The notes: a model not told the origin generated them from the sequence alone. Shown: positions 27,263 to 36,679, counted from the stretch's first letter. The stretch: 64,000 nucleotides of DNA from Treponema sp. (GCA_024687165.1 JAILEY010000056.1:1-64000), one strand, 5' to 3'. Numbers and translations are program-made.

Positions 27263-29299
27263 TTAGTTCTTAACCTGGAAGTGACTGAACGTCATGCCGA
27301 AGCTTGCTCTTCCCTGTGTAACAGATCTGAGTGATGTAGAAAAGCCGAACATTTTTTCCATCGGAGCCTGAGCATGAACAACGCTTCCACCACTTTTATC
27401 TTCCATACTCTGAATGATTCCGCCACGCTGAGTAATCTGGCTCATTGCATCCCCGACAAATTCAGACGGACTTTCAATATCAACATTCATGACAGGTTCA
27501 AGCATCTGAGGAGAAGCTGCACAACAAACCTTATCAAAGGCTTCTGCAGCAGCGGCAGTAAATGCAAACGGTGTTGAAGTAAGTTCATCGTAAACAATAT
27601 CAGTCATTGTAATTGCAACATCAGCACACGGATATCCCATACGGATTCCACCTGCAAAACAGTTTTCAATAGAATTCTTAACTGCGTCAAGAATTTCTTC
27701 AGGAATATTTGCAGTCTTTGCAGTATAAGAATAGAAGTTTCCAGTTCCTGTTTCTCTTGGTTCTGCATGAAGTGTAAGACATGCAACATTTTCTTTTCCG
27801 CCAAGAACACGGCTGTATTCTTCTCTATAATCAGCAGAAGAAGTAACAGATTCACGGTATGTAACCTGAGGTGCACCAACACGGCACTGAACTTTAAAAT
27901 CTTCACGAATGCGTGTAACAAGAACATCAAGATGAAGCTCACCCATTCCGCTGATTACAAGCTGGCCTGTTTCTTCATCATTTCTGTGTGTAAATGTAGG
28001 ATCTTCACGGCTGAGGATTTCAAGAGTTTCATTGAGCTTGTCGCTGTCACTCATAGTCTCAGGTTCAATAGCAATTGAAATAACAGGCTCTGGGAATTTA
28101 ACGCTTTCAAGAAGAACAGGGAATCCTTCACTGCCGACTGTATCTCCAGTCTGTGCAAGCTTAAGGCCGACAAAAACTGCAATATCACCAGCACTAACGC
28201 TGTCCATCTGTTCCATTCGGTTTGCATTAACGCGAAGAATTCTGTTTACACGCTCACGCTTCTTTTTTGCAACATTGTAAATCTGAGTACCGGCAGAAAT
28301 CTTTCCTGAATACATTCTGACAAAAGCAAGAATACCAGCTTCACGGTCGTACTGAATTTTAAACACAAGACCAACCGGCATTTTTGCATCAGGATCACAA
28401 GGCACTTCCATTTTAATTTCTTCATTCTTTTTAATCTGAACGCCTTCTGCAGCAGGAATATCAGTTGGACATGGAAGATAAGAAATAATTGCATCCATCA
28501 AAGGCTGTACACCCTGATTATGACGGCTTGAACCACAGAAGAAAGGAAGAAGTGTTCTGTTGATTGTAGCTTTTCTTAAGGCTGCAACAAGATCTTCCTT
28601 TGTAATTTCTCCGCCTTCAAGATAAATTTCTGCAAGAGCATCATCAGAAGAAGCAACTGCATCAACAAGCTTTTCGCGGTATTCTTCTGCAAGTGCTTTG
28701 TATGTATCGCTGATGTCACTTTCAATAATTTTTTCACCGTCACTTTCAGGATCGAATCTGAGCTCCTTCATTTCAAGAAGATCAATCACTCCTTCAAAAT
28801 CCTGCCCTGCTCCCATAGGCACCTGAAGCGCAACACATTCACATCCGAATTTTTCGTGAACATCCTTCATTGCCTCAAAAAAATCAGCACCGACACGATC
28901 CATTTTATTTACAAAACAAATGCGTGGAACATTGAATCTGTCTGCCTGTCTCCAAACTGTTTCTGTCTGCGGCTGAACATGACCGACTGCACAAATTACG
29001 GCAACAGCTCCATCAAGAACTCTAAGGGATCGTTCAACTTCTGCAGTAAAGTCCACATGGCCCGGTGTATCAATAATATTAATCTTGTAGCCTTTCCATT
29101 CAGTAGTGATTGCAGCACTGGCAATTGTGATTCCGCGGTCCTGCTCCTGCTTCATGAAGTCCATTGTTGCAGCACCGTCGTCTATTTCTCCGATTTTATG
29201 AATCTTTCCGCTGTAAAAAAGAATGCGTTCAGTAGTAGTAGTTTTTCCCGCATCAATATGAGCCATGATGCCGATATTTCTCATTTTTTCCAAAGACAT
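27263..29299 (-). CDS. fusA: Elongation factor G
   Basis: 678 residues with GTPase motifs AHIDAGKTTTTER at 14-26, RGITIASAA, DTPGHVDF and NKMDR, then the EF-G domains II-V including the GELHLDVLVTRIREDF region and the C-terminal MFGFSTSLRSVTQGRASFGM motif. It drives ribosomal translocation or recycling. Spirochaetes usually carry two EF-G paralogues with divided roles, and which one this is cannot be settled here. It is not in a str operon (no rpsL, rpsG or tuf nearby) and is followed directly by a radical SAM gene. Confidence 0.9.
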   Translation of the reverse strand: MSLEKMRNIGIMAHIDAGKTTTTERILFYSGKIHKIGEIDDGAATMDFMKQEQDRGITIASAAITTEWKGYKINIIDTPGHVDFTAEVERSLRVLDGAVAVICAVGHVQPQTETVWRQADRFNVPRICFVNKMDRVGADFFEAMKDVHEKFGCECVALQVPMGAGQDFEGVIDLLEMKELRFDPESDGEKIIESDISDTYKALAEEYREKLVDAVASSDDALAEIYLEGGEITKEDLVAALRKATINRTLLPFFCGSSRHNQGVQPLMDAIISYLPCPTDIPAAEGVQIKKNEEIKMEVPCDPDAKMPVGLVFKIQYDREAGILAFVRMYSGKISAGTQIYNVAKKKRERVNRILRVNANRMEQMDSVSAGDIAVFVGLKLAQTGDTVGSEGFPVLLESVKFPEPVISIAIEPETMSDSDKLNETLEILSREDPTFTHRNDEETGQLVISGMGELHLDVLVTRIREDFKVQCRVGAPQVTYRESVTSSADYREEYSRVLGGKENVACLTLHAEPRETGTGNFYSYTAKTANIPEEILDAVKNSIENCFAGGIRMGYPCADVAITMTDIVYDELTSTPFAFTAAAAEAFDKVCCAASPQMLEPVMNVDIESPSEFVGDAMSQITQRGGIIQSMEDKSGGSVVHAQAPMEKMFGFSTSLRSVTQGRASFGMTFSHFQVKN

Positions 29300-29445
29300 A
29301 AAGTTCTCTCAATAAAATAAAGTTGAAAAAAACATATCATAAATATTGAGAATTTTCAATTATAAAAGAGAGAACAGATTGAATAAGCTAGCTAATTACA
29401 ATTTAGTCATCTTCATTTTCCTCATTCTTTACTTCACGTTCACTC

Positions 29446-30543
29446 TCAAAAATAATACTTTCTAAAATCAAATATTTTGCCGTCTTTTCGGATGTAACCG
29501 TCAGCTCCATTGTGACCATATTTAAAGGCCGCCATTCCATTATGAAAATCACCGATATCCCAGAAAGACGGTTCTATTATTATCTTTCCTTCATGAGTAA
29601 TTACGCCAATCTTGTCTTCATCATTTTTATAACAGACGCGATACATCCCTTCTCCCATGTAACTTTTTGAAATTACGTCGCAGGATAGTTTCATGTCATC
29701 TGGAATCAGACTTAAATCCAATGGAATTACTGGATCTGTATTTTCAAAAATAAATTCATCAACTCTTTTTGATTCATAGTTTTTATCACCATCAACAATT
29801 TGATTTCTTCTATTTATAAAAAAGTAACCAAATCCCCTGGAAACTTTACAGATTCCATTTTGAAAATCTTCAACAGAAGAATATTCTGGAGAAATTTTTA
29901 TTTCACCATAATAATTGATAAAGCCCCATTTTCCATTGATTTTGATTCGATACAAAGGCTGAGAATCTTCTATTTTTGCATATCCTTCTCCAAACAGTTT
30001 AAGCAGCGGTTCATAATCTTTATCATCACAATGAATATAAGCTGCATAATGATATGTTTTGTCACCGATTTTTTTTATTACATATTTTGATGTACCATCT
30101 ACAACCGGCATATTAGCATTTTCAATCAGCATTGACTTCTTCGGTTTACTTTTTAATATTTTTAATGCATCTGGATTTTGAATTGTTGTATGATTTTTTA
30201 TATCTTTATAGCAATCCCAAAATATAAAATGTATTTCATTTTTCAGATTATATAATGCCGATACATCTAATATTCCATTGTCAATATTTACACTAATCGT
30301 TACAGAGCAGTAATCTGAATCTTTAATTAATTCATTCAGTTCCTGTTCAACTTTATCAAAAAATTTTTTATTAAAATAAAACGAATCAAAACCAAATGCA
30401 TTTGTCCTTTTTATTTCTTCTACAAATAGATTCTGACTTTCCTCAAAAGAAAATATCATTTCAGTTTTTTCTTTTTTACAGCCCGAAAATACTGCTAGAC
30501 TCATAAAAGTTAAAACAAAAATTATTTTTATTTTTTTTATCAT
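29446..30543 (-). CDS. WG-repeat lipoprotein, function unknown
   Basis: Starting at the ATG at 30543, which has TTTGGAGA 7 bases upstream, the protein has 365 residues with a lipoprotein signal (IIFVLTFMSLAVFSGC). The C-terminal half has WG-type repeats (KINGKWGFINYYGEIKISPEY, KIGVITHEGKIIIEP, GYIRKDGKIF). Such proteins are surface or periplasmic and of unknown function. The ORF track joins it in frame to an upstream HTH segment with no intervening stop, so a fused membrane regulator cannot be excluded. Past the stop, frame +1 stays open for a further 14 codons to 29403. Confidence 0.65.
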   Translation of the reverse strand: MIKKIKIIFVLTFMSLAVFSGCKKEKTEMIFSFEESQNLFVEEIKRTNAFGFDSFYFNKKFFDKVEQELNELIKDSDYCSVTISVNIDNGILDVSALYNLKNEIHFIFWDCYKDIKNHTTIQNPDALKILKSKPKKSMLIENANMPVVDGTSKYVIKKIGDKTYHYAAYIHCDDKDYEPLLKLFGEGYAKIEDSQPLYRIKINGKWGFINYYGEIKISPEYSSVEDFQNGICKVSRGFGYFFINRRNQIVDGDKNYESKRVDEFIFENTDPVIPLDLSLIPDDMKLSCDVISKSYMGEGMYRVCYKNDEDKIGVITHEGKIIIEPSFWDIGDFHNGMAAFKYGHNGADGYIRKDGKIFDFRKYYF

Positions 30544-30795
30544 GACTTTTCTCCAAATACAAAAATTATCCCAATTTTCTCCCAACATAGCAATAGATTT
30601 TTTAATGCTGATGATTATAATATCATTCACATTCAGAGTTTTAGCAATCCTAATTGCATCAACAGCAAAAGGTTGAGAATTACGTTCTATTGCGCGGTTA
30701 ATTCGAGCAACAGGTACATCAATCTTATACGCAAGTTCTTTCCTCGAAAGCCCCTGATAATCTAATTCATAACAAACTTTTTCCCAAAAAGACAT
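30544..30795 (-). pseudogene. XRE-type HTH segment reading into the WG lipoprotein
   Basis: Eighty-four residues beginning SFWEKVCYELDYQGLSRKEL are a Cro/C1-type HTH (helices up to AIRIAKTLNV), as in treponemal XRE regulators. After NVNDII the sequence no longer looks like a regulator tail and runs in frame, without a stop, into the lipoprotein signal peptide. Either the regulator lost its 3' end or it forms the cytoplasmic part of an HTH-TM-WG fusion. It is divergent from the methyltransferase gene, so it could have been its regulator. Confidence 0.45.
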
Positions 30796-30950
30796 GATTT
30801 ATAATATGAACTTCTGTCGCATACTTTCTTTAAAATATAACTTATGTTACTATTATTTACAAAACGACTATAGTTACCGCTACAAAATATATTTAACTTT
30901 TGTCGTTCTTTTAGACCTCTGTACGTCAATTTCTAAAAGGAATATCAAAA

Positions 30951-33371
30951 ATGTCTTTATACGAAGAATTACAAAATGCAACCTCAGAAGAAGATGTAAA
31001 AGATTTATACATTAAAGCCTTAAAATTAAAGGGCTATCAGAAAAATCTGATTGACATACAGACAAAAGAAGTTTGGTTTGAAGCAAAAGTTGGTGCGAAA
31101 AATACAACTTATGCAATGTTTACACAGCTTTTATTTTATGTGAACCGCGCATTAAAAGATGGTGAATATATACCTCCTTTTTTATGTGTTATTGACAGTG
31201 TAAAAGCTGCATTAATGAAAACGGAAGTTGCACTGCCTCTGTTAAATGACAAATCAATAAAAATAAAATGGGGAAAATCTGCAAGCGATGTAACGCAAGA
31301 CGCTCTTGATAAAGTCAGTCAATTTATAGGAACGCATTTTGTTTCGTACAATATTCAAAACAATGAAAATGAATTTATTGAAGCCGTTCATAATGCCATT
31401 GAACACGGAGAAATTCTAAGAACCCAAATTACACCGGACAATTTAAAGCAGGTATTTGATAAATGGGTCGATATGATAGGTAAAGAAATAAAAGGTGTTG
31501 CACCAGAAGATTTTGCTCTTTTATTCTATGCCGACACGATGAACGATGGAACGGTCAGCACGCACGAAAATCTTCCAGCGGAACTTCTGCATAAAGGTAC
31601 GAAACCTGTATTTTCATTAAATGGCAAACTATATGAACTTGGCAGTGTTGAAGGTTATAGAAAGTTTTGGGCAATTTTCGACCGTCCGCCGAAAGAAGAA
31701 TATAGAAACTATTTGCTTGAAAGACGGGATACTCTCATTCCGTATGACGAACGAAGTTTCAAAGGTGCATATTACACTCCTCTTAAAGTTGTTGATAAGG
31801 CTTATGAACTTTTAAATAAAACTTTAGGCGACGGCTGGCAAAAAGAATATATTGTCTGGGATATGTGCTGTGGAGTTGGAAACCTTGAAACAAAACATTC
31901 AAATGCACGTAACATTTATATGAGTACGCTTGATCAGGCTGATGTAGATGTTATGAAAGCTGCAAAAACTTGTGTTGCTGCGCAAAGATTCCAATATGAT
32001 TATTTAAATGATGACATTACAGATGACGGAAAAATTGATTATTCTCTTACAAATAAAATTCCTCAGAGTTTGCAAAAGATTATTACTGATTCAAAAATCG
32101 GAAAAAAGAAAGTTTTGGTATTGATTAATCCGCCTTATGCCGAAGCAGCTACCGCTGACAATACTGCAAAAGGAGCTGATTCAGAAGTAAGTAAAAAAGG
32201 AGTATCATCAGAAAACAAAATTACAAAACTAATGGATAGCGGTTTTGCTAAAAGAGAATTATTTATTCAATTTGTTGCAAGAATTTCAAGGGAAATTCCA
32301 AATGCTGTCTTGGCAATGTTTTCAAAATTAAAATATATAAATGCTCCAAATTTTGAAGATTTTAGGAATACTTGGAATGCAGAATATTTAGATGGTTTTG
32401 TCGTTCATTCTAAATCTTTTGAAGGATTAGCAGGAGACTTTCCAATAGGCTTTCTTATTTGGAAAACTGGTAAAAATGTGAAACAAAAACAGATTAATGA
32501 AGTATCATGTGAAGTCTTAGATAAAAATGCTATACCTATAGGTAATAAAAGCTTCTTTAATATTTCTTCTGATAATTTATTGAATAATTGGATAGAAAGA
32601 TCAAAGCCTAATAAGGAACTTATTATTCCATTAAAAAATGCTATTACTCCTGCAACAAATACAAAAGATGTTCGTGGTTCAAAAGGTGTAGATGATTGGA
32701 TTGCATGCATGATGTGTAAAGGAAATGATCTTCAAAATGCAGGTCAATCAACAGCCCTTTTTTCTTCTGGGTATGGAAGTGCAGGAGCATTTTTCGTGAC
32801 AAAGAAATTACTTTGGAAAGCTGCTATTATTTTTACTGTACGAAAAATAATTTCACATACATGGTTAAATGATAGAGATCAATTTTTACAACCAAATAAA
32901 GAGCTATCTGAAGAATTTAAAAATGATTGTTTAATATGGATGCTCTTTAATGGTTCTAATCTGACAGCCAGTGCAAATGATTTGGAATGGGACGGTAAAA
33001 AATGGAGTATCGTAAATCATTTCATCCCATTCACGGAAACAGAAGTAAATGCAAACGATCGTTTTGAAAGTGACTTTATGGTTCAATACATGCAGAATAA
33101 GACTTTTTCTGCAGAGGCTCTAAATGTGCTAGAGGAAGGCAAAAAAATATGGCGAAAATATTTTGAGCTTGATCTAAATCATGCAATCAGGGATGAATTA
33201 AAATTGAACCGTGCTGATGTTGGCTGGTATCAGATTCGACAAGCTATAAAAAGATACAATGAAAATGGAGAAAATGTTCCCGTAAAATTTGATGACTTTG
33301 AAAAGGCTTATGATGAATTGTCAGAAAAGTTGCATCCGCAAGTATATGAATATGGATTCTTAAAAGCATAA
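30951..33371 (+). CDS. Adenine-specific DNA methyltransferase, possible single-chain (type IIG-like) restriction-modification enzyme
   Basis: 806 residues. The SAM-binding motif I is DMCCGVGN at 304-311 and the catalytic motif IV is NPPY at 393-396, marking a gamma-class N6-adenine methyltransferase; the C-terminal 350 residues would hold the target-recognition part. The N-terminus has D35 and VWFEAKVG (E44, K46), which fits a PD-(D/E)xK nuclease site and would make it a fused restriction enzyme; this is inference. No separate restriction or specificity subunit is adjacent. Base composition is AT-rich and the flanks are accessory (HTH fragment, palindromic array), suggesting acquisition. Confidence 0.75.
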   Translation: MSLYEELQNATSEEDVKDLYIKALKLKGYQKNLIDIQTKEVWFEAKVGAKNTTYAMFTQLLFYVNRALKDGEYIPPFLCVIDSVKAALMKTEVALPLLNDKSIKIKWGKSASDVTQDALDKVSQFIGTHFVSYNIQNNENEFIEAVHNAIEHGEILRTQITPDNLKQVFDKWVDMIGKEIKGVAPEDFALLFYADTMNDGTVSTHENLPAELLHKGTKPVFSLNGKLYELGSVEGYRKFWAIFDRPPKEEYRNYLLERRDTLIPYDERSFKGAYYTPLKVVDKAYELLNKTLGDGWQKEYIVWDMCCGVGNLETKHSNARNIYMSTLDQADVDVMKAAKTCVAAQRFQYDYLNDDITDDGKIDYSLTNKIPQSLQKIITDSKIGKKKVLVLINPPYAEAATADNTAKGADSEVSKKGVSSENKITKLMDSGFAKRELFIQFVARISREIPNAVLAMFSKLKYINAPNFEDFRNTWNAEYLDGFVVHSKSFEGLAGDFPIGFLIWKTGKNVKQKQINEVSCEVLDKNAIPIGNKSFFNISSDNLLNNWIERSKPNKELIIPLKNAITPATNTKDVRGSKGVDDWIACMMCKGNDLQNAGQSTALFSSGYGSAGAFFVTKKLLWKAAIIFTVRKIISHTWLNDRDQFLQPNKELSEEFKNDCLIWMLFNGSNLTASANDLEWDGKKWSIVNHFIPFTETEVNANDRFESDFMVQYMQNKTFSAEALNVLEEGKKIWRKYFELDLNHAIRDELKLNRADVGWYQIRQAIKRYNENGENVPVKFDDFEKAYDELSEKLHPQVYEYGFLKA

Positions 33372-33407
33372 AAAATCAGCATTTTGTATGCATATCAGTT
33401 TCTCGGC

Positions 33408-33550
33408 GTGAAACAAAGTGTTTCTCCGTATGAAACAGAGTGTTTCTCCATATGAAACAAAGTGTTTCATCCGTATGAAACAGAGTGTTTCTCCATATGA
33501 AACAAAGTGTTTCATACGTATGAAACAGAGTGTTCCATACGTATGAAACT
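33408..33550 (+). repeat. Tandem array of six 22-23-bp palindromic units (GAAACA-AAG-TGTTTC)
   Basis: Six units of the form RTATGAAACARAGTGTTTC plus TCC, ATCC or ATAC follow one another at a period of 22-23 bp, plus a partial seventh. Each unit holds the inverted repeat GAAACA/TGTTTC, and unit junctions create a second palindrome, including a perfect 20-bp one (33508-33527, TGTTTCATACGTATGAAACA). It lies between the convergent methyltransferase and DUF6078-like genes. No spacers, so not CRISPR. Confidence 0.9.
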
Positions 33551-33561
33551 GATTTTTCAAA

Positions 33562-33993
33562 TTAATGCCAGAACAATTCCTGCGTGAATCTTGAATAGAC
33601 AGGCTCGGTTTCTATGCCGTTTTTCATGAATATTACCCTGATTTTCTGCCGGGATTCAGGGGTAACCGGGAGTTCTTCCCTGAAAAAACGGTAATATTTT
33701 GTGCGGCCGAATTCACTTAAAATCTGAGACTTTATCTTTTTTGCCGCATCGAATGGAATGTCGGAGAAGAGATTTTTTATGCCCCATGCCAGGGTTACGG
33801 CTTCACAAGAATTAAACATCCTGCACCCGTCCGTATCCTTTTCATATTTCTTAGGATTTACAACACGGATTGAAAGCTCATCACTTTTTTCATCAAGTTC
33901 CTTGTAGCATAAATAACGCAGACATTTTTCCGCCTTTTTGCATGAATCATTCTGGCAGTAACAATAGTCAAGAGGTTTAGTATCTGAAAACAT
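33562..33993 (-). CDS. Small cysteine-rich hypothetical protein, DUF6078-like
   Basis: 143 residues. The N-terminus has a Cys cluster (YCYCQNDSCKKAEKCLRYLCY) that could bind a metal. The body contains VNPKKYEKDTDGCRMFNSCEAV and a basic stretch FGRTKYYRFFREELPVTPESR. This pattern resembles DUF6078 proteins of gut Bacteroidetes and treponemes, which have no known function; the family name is from memory. No signal peptide or membrane segment. It is isolated on the minus strand beside the palindromic array. Confidence 0.6.
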   Translation of the reverse strand: MFSDTKPLDYCYCQNDSCKKAEKCLRYLCYKELDEKSDELSIRVVNPKKYEKDTDGCRMFNSCEAVTLAWGIKNLFSDIPFDAAKKIKSQILSEFGRTKYYRFFREELPVTPESRQKIRVIFMKNGIETEPVYSRFTQELFWH

Positions 33994-34048
33994 GATTCAT
34001 TATATCACAGAAGGAAGATGTTGAAAAATGAGGCATCCTTTAATCATT

Positions 34049-34171
34049 TTATTTTTCCAGATCAAGCTCCATAACGTCATAAAAGCTGCACTTGAGGACT
34101 TTTGCAAGGGACTCACCACCTCGTGACAATATTTTACTTAGAGAATATAATCTTTCCGTAACTGCAGAAAA
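34049..34171 (-). pseudogene. Remnant of an XRE-family HTH regulator (C-terminal 40 residues)
   Basis: The minus strand encodes LSKILSRGGESLAKVLKCSF and then YDVMELDLEK followed by a stop. This is the last helix and tail typical of small XRE repressors (ALAKVLxCSFYDLMEL). The frame is closed upstream by TGA at 34172-34174 and no recognition helix is visible, so only the 3' end of the gene remains. Confidence 0.4.
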
Positions 34172-34203
34172 TCAGCAGTAAAAAAAGGAGACGGAGTATC
34201 AAA

Positions 34204-34917
34204 ATGAAAAAAATTATTTTATCAGCAATTACAGCTTTATGTATTACTTTAAGCGTTTCTCCAGAAAATACTCATGCACTTTTTAATAAAAATGATGTTA
34301 ATGCTTTTGACCGCCAGTTCATTACCAGCTACAACAAAAAGCTCGATGATGTTTCAACTGTATTGTCTATTGCCCAGCTGATGTCACCCTCTCTTCTTGT
34401 TATTGTTCCGACTTTTACAGGGGAATACAAATGGGATAAAGACGGCTGGATTAATGCAGGAAAACTCGGCGTTATGTACACTGAATCTTTTGTAACTGGT
34501 CTTGCCCTTAAGGAGCTTGCAAAATATCTTATAGAAAGAAAGCGTCCTTATATGTACAAAGACGGCTGGCCTTTAGATGAATACAAAAAAGACGGTGAAT
34601 GGAACGAATCATTTTTTTCAGGGCACACAACTTACGCATTTACGGCTGCATCTTTTACAAGCTATGCCTTCTGCAAAATGTATCCTGAATCAGACTTTAA
34701 AATTCCAGTCATTGCTTCTTCTTTTGCACTGGCAACAACTGTAGGAATCATGAGGGTTTCAAGCGGCTGTCATTTTGTTACTGATGTTTTAGTCGGTGCT
34801 GCAGTCGGAACTATTTCAGGCTTTCTTGTTCCATTTCTTCAGTATGATTGTCTGATTGGGGATAATGCTTCACTTCATGCAAGTCCAACAAATCTTTCTT
34901 TCAGCTTTAAATTTTAA
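34204..34917 (+). CDS. PAP2-family phosphatase, exported or membrane-associated
   Basis: 237 residues with an N-terminal signal segment (IILSAITALCITLSVSPE). All three PAP2 motifs are present: KYLIERKRP (KX6RP) around 116, SGHTTYAF around 146, and RVSSGCHFVTD (R-X5-H-X3-D) around 188. Such enzymes dephosphorylate lipid phosphates such as undecaprenyl pyrophosphate or phosphatidic acid on the periplasmic side. The AAAGGAG ribosome binding site is about 9 bases before the ATG. It appears monocistronic. Confidence 0.88.
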   Translation: MKKIILSAITALCITLSVSPENTHALFNKNDVNAFDRQFITSYNKKLDDVSTVLSIAQLMSPSLLVIVPTFTGEYKWDKDGWINAGKLGVMYTESFVTGLALKELAKYLIERKRPYMYKDGWPLDEYKKDGEWNESFFSGHTTYAFTAASFTSYAFCKMYPESDFKIPVIASSFALATTVGIMRVSSGCHFVTDVLVGAAVGTISGFLVPFLQYDCLIGDNASLHASPTNLSFSFKF

Positions 34918-34929
34918 TATTTTAATTTT

Positions 34930-34958
34930 TTGATTTACTACAAAATATGCTTTATAAT
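34930..34958 (+). promoter_or_regulatory. Sigma-70-type promoter of the uridine-kinase-like gene
   Basis: TTGATT (34930-34935), 17-bp spacer, perfect TATAAT (34953-34958), 68 bases before the ATG. Confidence 0.75.
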
Positions 34959-35026
34959 TATAAGTACAAAACAGATTTTAAAAACTGATTTAATAACAGA
35001 CTTTTAAAATATCGGAGGAACATATT

Positions 35027-36679
35027 ATGAAGCATATTACAATTAAATTTGCAGACGGCTCTAAAATGGAGCTTGAAAACGAAATCCGTCCGCTGATGTT
35101 CAAGGAAAAACTTCAGACTGAAGAGAAAAAACTTCTTGCAGTAAAAGTAAATAATGAAATTGCATCTCTTGATTCATTCATAAACATTAACGCTACAGTT
35201 GAACCGATTTATGCTGATTCAAAGGAAGGTGCTTCTATTTACAGAAGATCACTCTGCTTTCTTTTGGGATGTGCTGCAAATAAACTTTTCCCAGGCGTAA
35301 GGCTTCTTGTAGGTCACAGTCTCGGCTACGGCTATTACTACACCCTTGAAACGGGAAGTCCTCTTACAAAAGAGCAGATTAATTCTCTTAAAGAAGAAAT
35401 GACTCGTCTTGTAAAGGAAGACAAAATAATCAACACAGATTACATTTCTTATGAAGAAGCCTGTACACTCTTTGAAAAACTCGGACTTGCAGAAACACGT
35501 AAGCAGTTAAACTACAGATGTCCTGCAAAAATCCAGATCAACAGTCTTGAGGATTTCTCTGACCTGTATTTTGCACCTCTTGTTGGAACTACAGGACTTC
35601 TTGATGTATTCGACCTCATGCAGTATCAGGACGGCTTCCTCTTAAGATTCCCAACACATACTGACAGCACAAAGCTCCCTGAATTTGAAGATCAGCCTAA
35701 GCTCTTTAACATCTACAAGAAATACAAGGAATGGGGAAAAAGGCTGAATGTAACTTCTGCAGCAAGCTTGAATCAGCTTATTCATGACAGAAAAGTTAAC
35801 GGTTTTATCAATGTTGCAGAAACTTTGCAGACAAAAGCTATTTCTGAAATTGCAGATCAGATTGCCGCAAAGAAAACAGCAAAGGTTGTTTTGATTGCAG
35901 GACCTTCTTCTTCAGGTAAAACAACTACAAGTAAAAAGCTTTCACTTCAGCTTGAAGCTCTCGGTTACAATCCGAAAGTAATCAGTCTGGACAATTACTA
36001 TGTAAACAGAGACAGAACTCCCCGTGATGAAAACGGCGAATATGATTACGAATGTCTTGAATCTCTTGATGTTGAGCTTTTGAACCAGAACCTTGTAGAT
36101 CTTTTTGCTGATAAAGAAATCAAGCTTCCATCATATGACTTTAAGGCCGGTCAGTGTTACTACAAGGGTGACACAATGCGTCTTGAAGAAAACGATATTC
36201 TTGTCATGGAAGGAATTCACGGGCTTAATGATAAGCTTACTCCTCTTGTACCAAATGAAAAGAAATTCAAGATTTACCTGAGTGCATTAACACAGCTTAA
36301 TCTTGATGACCACAACAGAATTTCTACAAGTGACAACCGCCTTATCCGAAGAATTGTACGTGACAGCCAGTTCCGCGGAAAGAGTGCCGCAGATACAATT
36401 GCAATGTGGGACAGTGTTCAGCGTGGTGAAAGACTTCACATCTTCCCGTTCCAGAACAATGCAGACGCAATGCTCAATACAGCACTTGATTATGAGCTTG
36501 CAGTTCTTAAAGTTTATGCTGATCCACTTTTAAGGTGCGTAACACCAATGCAGAAAGAATACGGAGAAGCAAGCAGACTTTTGCAGTTCTTAAGCGGTAT
36601 TTCAACAATTCCTGCAGCGGCTGTTCCAAATCAGTCTATCATCCGCGAATTTATTGGAGGAAGTGCATTTAAGTATTAA
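35027..36679 (+). CDS. TGS-domain nucleoside (uridine) kinase-like protein
   Basis: 550 residues. The N-terminal 1-65 (ITIKFADGSKMELE) is a TGS domain, followed by a threonyl-tRNA-synthetase-like editing-domain fold to about 210 (LLVGHSLGYGYYYTLE). The C-terminal uridine-kinase domain has Walker A GPSSSGKTT at 292-300, VISLDNYYVNRD and VMEGIHGLND. Proteins of this architecture are annotated as nucleoside or uridine kinases; the physiological substrate is not firmly known. A GGAGG ribosome binding site and a strong promoter precede it; a terminator follows. Confidence 0.85.
   Translation: MKHITIKFADGSKMELENEIRPLMFKEKLQTEEKKLLAVKVNNEIASLDSFININATVEPIYADSKEGASIYRRSLCFLLGCAANKLFPGVRLLVGHSLGYGYYYTLETGSPLTKEQINSLKEEMTRLVKEDKIINTDYISYEEACTLFEKLGLAETRKQLNYRCPAKIQINSLEDFSDLYFAPLVGTTGLLDVFDLMQYQDGFLLRFPTHTDSTKLPEFEDQPKLFNIYKKYKEWGKRLNVTSAASLNQLIHDRKVNGFINVAETLQTKAISEIADQIAAKKTAKVVLIAGPSSSGKTTTSKKLSLQLEALGYNPKVISLDNYYVNRDRTPRDENGEYDYECLESLDVELLNQNLVDLFADKEIKLPSYDFKAGQCYYKGDTMRLEENDILVMEGIHGLNDKLTPLVPNEKKFKIYLSALTQLNLDDHNRISTSDNRLIRRIVRDSQFRGKSAADTIAMWDSVQRGERLHIFPFQNNADAMLNTALDYELAVLKVYADPLLRCVTPMQKEYGEASRLLQFLSGISTIPAAAVPNQSIIREFIGGSAFKY

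Noticed and set aside
27767-28078. 103-codon ORF antisense to fusA
   Set aside because: Shadow of a well-identified gene on the opposite strand; no ribosome binding site or known motif.
29403-29500. Short frame ending in SEREVKNEENEDD downstream of the WG lipoprotein stop
   Set aside because: It could be the true C-terminus after a frameshift, but without orthologues a frameshift cannot be told from chance coding; no start signal supports a separate gene.
33408-33550. CRISPR array
   Set aside because: Units are contiguous without unique spacers and no cas genes are present in the window.
33360-33560. 66-codon minus-strand ORF with repeated MKHFVSYGETLCFIR
   Set aside because: It is the translation of the 22-23-bp palindromic array (two units make 15 codons), has no ribosome binding site, and repeats only because the DNA repeats.
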